In this document: positions 7,269-9,574 of the stretch, piece after piece
How positions within the stretch are numbered: the first letter of the stretch is position 1
Layout: each line of letters begins with the position of its first letter
Origin: Rhizobium sp. Q54
GTDB taxonomy: Bacteria; Pseudomonadota; Alphaproteobacteria; SMXS01
DNA: 9,574 nt
NCBI GenBank assembly: GCA_945872035.1
Contig: CAMBYA010000066.1
Coordinates: 1-9,574, forward strand
Direction of reading: 5' to 3'
Position numbers and translations under genes: made by a program
Notes under the pieces: generated by a model
Told to the model about the DNA's origin: nothing
The model's input: the letters and a program-made list of their open reading frames with translations, nothing else
Database searches by the model: none

Positions 7269-8167
7269 CCGGGTCTTCGGCTTCCATCCGCGCGACCATG
7301 ACTGCCGCCGACGAGGAGCTGCTGGAGTCGGCGCTGCTGGCCCATGGCTGGGCGCCCCGGCTGTGCCAGCATGGCGGCGAACACGGTGGTTGCGACTGGT
7401 ATCATGGCGCGTGGCAGCTGCTGAGGATGCTGGGCATCATGTCCACCTCGGGTGTCAATGCCGCCCACTATGCCGCCGAGCTGTCGCGGATGGGCGGGGA
7501 CCCGTCGTTCCGCCGGGTGCTGATTACCGGGTCCGCCGACTATTCCATGCTGAAGCTGATCGCCGACGCCCGCGCGCCCTCCGATCCACCGCTGACCTAT
7601 GTGGTTCTGGACCGGTGCGCGACGCCGCTGCGCATCTGCGAGTGGTATGCCGATCGCCACGGTCTGGCGATCGAGACGCTGCACCAGGACGTGCTCGACC
7701 CCTTGCCGGCTGGCGCGTTCGACGCCGTCTACACCCATGCCTTCATGGGCAACTTCAACGATGCGGATCGGACGTTGCTCGTCAGGCAATGGGCCAGGGT
7801 GTTGCGGCCCGGGGGCCGGGTCGTCACGGTCCAGCGCGTGCGGCCCGATTTCCCGGGCGAGATGGTCCGCTTCTCCGACGCCGAGGCGGCGGCCTTCCTC
7901 GAACGGGTGGCGGATCTCGCGCCGGTCATGCTGCCGCCCGAGGCGGCCGAACTGGACATTGTCGCCATGGCCCGAGGGCATGCGCGCAATTTCTGGGCTT
8001 TTCCCGTACGCTCGGCCGATGGCCTGCGCGCCCAGTTCGAGGACGCCGGGTTCCGGCTGGACAGGTTCGAGCGCAGCGCGCCGGCCGGCCCGGCCGGCGT
8101 CACCGGGCCGTCGGTGCCAAACACCGATGGCCATTATCTGATCACCGCGGAACGCACGGAACAATGA
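7265..8167 (+). CDS. SAM-dependent methyltransferase, class I
   Basis: This 300-residue protein has a class I methyltransferase core, expected to move a methyl group from S-adenosylmethionine to an O, N or C atom. Motif I is degenerate, VLITGSADYSML (from residue 85; consensus VLDxGxGxG). It is followed by the acidic motif II, VVLDRC, with Asp116; then HQDVLD with Asp142, FDAVYTHAFMGNF (152-164) as motif IV, and VLRPGGRVVTV (179-189) as the usual post-motif. Residues 1-80 form an N-terminal extension that may be a lid or substrate domain. It starts within the ligase stop (ATGA) and its own stop overlaps the next start (ATGA), so translational coupling is likely and all three should act in one pathway. 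The substrate could be the aromatic product of the chorismate enzyme encoded downstream. Confidence 0.8.
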   Translation: MTGSSASIRATMTAADEELLESALLAHGWAPRLCQHGGEHGGCDWYHGAWQLLRMLGIMSTSGVNAAHYAAELSRMGGDPSFRRVLITGSADYSMLKLIADARAPSDPPLTYVVLDRCATPLRICEWYADRHGLAIETLHQDVLDPLPAGAFDAVYTHAFMGNFNDADRTLLVRQWARVLRPGGRVVTVQRVRPDFPGEMVRFSDAEAAAFLERVADLAPVMLPPEAAELDIVAMARGHARNFWAFPVRSADGLRAQFEDAGFRLDRFERSAPAGPAGVTGPSVPNTDGHYLITAERTEQ

Positions 8168-8943
8168 CCATCAACCCCCACATCATCGGCCTGATCGACC
8201 GCTGCGAGCGCCTGTGGGCGGCCGAAGCGGAAGTGGTCCGCACTTATTGGGATTCCCCGATCCGCAACGAAGACACCGACCGGCTCTGGCTGATGCGGCA
8301 GATGTACAAGGAACTGCTCGACGGCGCGTTGCCCAGCCTGCTCTGGGCGCATGGCAATATCGACGGCGTCGGCGGCCTGGACTCCCGTGCCGAGTTCCTC
8401 GAGGAACTCGACGTGCTTCGCGAGGAATTCATCCACTACATGGGTTTCGCCGGCATCTATGAGGCGCTGTCAGGGCAGGTTCCCAGCGCCGAGGCGTTGC
8501 GCGGCCTGGGCGCATGGCCGGAGAACGACACGCTGCAGGCGCTGCGTGCACGCCACCGACGCGATCATGGCGACCTGGGTCTGCGCGCGCAGCGTTTCAC
8601 CGAGGGCGGCTACTGCACGCTCTATTCGGAGGGCATGAAGCTCGCTGGGCGCGGCGGTATCGACCGGATGATCGCCGCGGCCTGCGAAGTGGTTTTCAAT
8701 GACGAATTCGGCCACATGCTACGCGGCATCGGTGACCTCCACGGGTCGGTCGGCGACCTGTCGGACGCCGACTGGGCGCTGCTCGGCGAACTGGTCGAGG
8801 AGCAGCTCGTGAACCGCGTCGTCATGCGCAATGCCCAGTTTTCGGCTCCGGTGGCGCCAGAGCGGCTGGCGGCTATCCAGAACGGCGCCTGCGACCCGCT
8901 GCCCTTCGACTACCAGCGCGCCTTCGGGCAGCCGCGAACCTGA
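8164..8943 (+). CDS. Ferritin-like probable di-iron protein (putative oxygenase/oxidase)
   Basis: This 259-residue, mostly helical protein is not one I recognise by name. It shows spaced carboxylate/histidine motifs of a four-helix di-iron site: Glu88-x-x-His91 in REEFIHYM, Glu156 in LYSEGMK, and Glu181-x-x-His184 in FNDEFGHM. Glu50 (MYKELL) is a plausible first-helix ligand. The order E, ExxH, E, ExxH is that of the ferritin/AurF/ribonucleotide-reductase superfamily; a haem-oxygenase-like di-iron fold is the main alternative. Such enzymes use O2 for hydroxylation, N-oxygenation, desaturation or C-C cleavage. Its start overlaps the methyltransferase stop (ATGA) and it ends 2 bp before the chorismate enzyme, so it probably oxidises an intermediate of the same pathway. 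No signal peptide or membrane segment is seen. The frame is open upstream to 7363 as a shadow within the methyltransferase gene, but the real start is ATG 8164. Confidence 0.7.
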   Translation: MTINPHIIGLIDRCERLWAAEAEVVRTYWDSPIRNEDTDRLWLMRQMYKELLDGALPSLLWAHGNIDGVGGLDSRAEFLEELDVLREEFIHYMGFAGIYEALSGQVPSAEALRGLGAWPENDTLQALRARHRRDHGDLGLRAQRFTEGGYCTLYSEGMKLAGRGGIDRMIAAACEVVFNDEFGHMLRGIGDLHGSVGDLSDADWALLGELVEEQLVNRVVMRNAQFSAPVAPERLAAIQNGACDPLPFDYQRAFGQPRT

Positions 8944-8945
8944 CC

Positions 8946-9574
8946 GTGGCAACCAAAGACACGCCGATTTCCGTCCACTGCACGCGCCGCGACGCCAGAT
9001 GCAACGGCGCCAGGCTGCTGCGGGCCCTGCGCGCGGCGGGGACTTCCGGGCCGTATTTCCTGTATGGCGACGAGCGGGCGGCGGTCGCTTGCGCCGGTGC
9101 ACGCGAGTTTCTGTCCATCATGCCCGAGGGCCGCGCCGAGGCCTGGTCTCTGGCAGGCGATTTCCTTGCCCGCCAGATCGATCGCTGCGTTTTCGGCTAT
9201 TTTGGATTCGGCCTGAACGGCGGAATCGAAGAGGCACGGCCGTCGCCCTTTCCCGATTGCTGGCTCGGCGCCGCCGACGTCGCGCTCAAGGTAGGTCCGG
9301 ACAGCTGGACGCCGATGGCCGGCGCGCCAACTGTCATCGACGTGCCGGCCTGCACCTGCGGCGACCGCCCGGTGCAGTTTGCCTCGACGCTCGACCGGTC
9401 GGCGCCGGACGACTATCTCCGGACTGTTCGACGTGCCCAGGCCTGGATCGACGGCGATGCCCGCAAGCGAATGACCGTTGCCCGTCGCCTCGCACTGCCG
9501 GCACTCGACATGTTGCGCTCGGTGTCCTGCGTGCCCTCGGCAAGCGGCCACAGCCGCAGCTTCTGCCTGGACCT
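8946..9574 (+). CDS. Chorismate-utilising enzyme, salicylate-synthase (MbtI/Irp9)-like, N-terminal part (3' end outside window)
   Basis: The frame is open from GTG 8946 to the window edge (209 codons plus two bases) with no stop. The start is two bases after the di-iron gene stop; the ribosome site is weak, which suits coupled translation. The protein aligns with the salicylate synthases MbtI/Irp9: PYFLY (36-40) with YLLY of MbtI; VFGYFGFG (82-89) with the GWVAFEF region; DYLRTVRRAQAWIDGDARKR (156-175) with the FRRRVAVAVDEIAAGRYHK helix; and RSFCLD (204-209) with RSFLL. These alignments are from memory. The family converts chorismate to isochorismate/salicylate, anthranilate or aminodeoxychorismate-type products. 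In a gapless alignment the general-base Lys (MbtI Lys205) falls on Arg175, with Lys174 beside it, so the exact reaction is uncertain. The metal- and substrate-binding half lies beyond the window. PhzE, TrpE and PabB relatives remain possible. Confidence 0.72.
   Translation, partial: MATKDTPISVHCTRRDARCNGARLLRALRAAGTSGPYFLYGDERAAVACAGAREFLSIMPEGRAEAWSLAGDFLARQIDRCVFGYFGFGLNGGIEEARPSPFPDCWLGAADVALKVGPDSWTPMAGAPTVIDVPACTCGDRPVQFASTLDRSAPDDYLRTVRRAQAWIDGDARKRMTVARRLALPALDMLRSVSCVPSASGHSRSFCLD

Noticed and set aside
7363..8163. Upstream extension of the di-iron gene frame, giving a 526-codon protein
   Set aside because: The first 267 codons are an out-of-frame reading of the methyltransferase; the ATG at 8164 overlaps the methyltransferase stop as ATGA and begins sensible helical protein.
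8910..9551. 213-codon open frame on the - strand at the window end
   Set aside because: Shadow of the chorismate-enzyme gene; the + strand frame is open to the edge and matches salicylate-synthase-like segments.

Overview
The window is GC-rich, densely coded bacterial DNA. It most resembles an alphaproteobacterium: an autotransporter-type outer-membrane barrel, an acyl-CoA dehydrogenase of the ACAD10/11-like type, GGAGG-type ribosome sites and many GCC/GGC codons. This placement is inferred from overall character; there is no rRNA or other marker gene.

Layout: (1) Bases 2-724 are the 3' end of a + strand outer-membrane beta-barrel gene, followed by a rho-independent terminator at 765-797. 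(2) Bases 798-1145 hold no gene but contain a long REP-like hairpin (909-973) between convergent genes. (3) On the - strand lie a DUF1295/steroid-5-alpha-reductase-like membrane protein (1146-1925) and, upstream of it, an acyl-CoA dehydrogenase (2203-3441). The gap between them holds tandem hairpin repeats (1964-2078), in which one stem pair has changed on both sides, and the dehydrogenase terminator (2140-2169). (4) A 243-bp divergent promoter region leads to a + strand pair: a classical SDR oxidoreductase (3685-4452) and an amidase-signature hydrolase (4463-5848). (5) After a 76-bp gap a tightly packed + strand operon begins and runs off the window: a PaaK/CapK-type adenylate-forming ligase with a TTG start (5925-7268), a SAM-dependent methyltransferase (7265-8167), a ferritin-like probable di-iron protein (8164-8943), and the N-terminal 209 codons of a chorismate-utilising enzyme closest to salicylate synthases (8946-9574+).

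Groups 3 and 4 look like ordinary catabolic or lipid-metabolism genes: acyl-CoA oxidation, alcohol/ketone interconversion and amide hydrolysis. Group 5 is the interesting part. An enzyme acting on chorismate, an acid-activating ligase, a methyltransferase and a small di-iron candidate are joined by ATGA overlaps and a 2-nt gap. This reads as part of a small biosynthetic pathway that makes and modifies an aromatic (salicylate-, aminobenzoate- or phenazine-like) product. I do not recognise the arrangement as a characterised cluster. The product is unknown, and the rest of the operon lies beyond base 9574.
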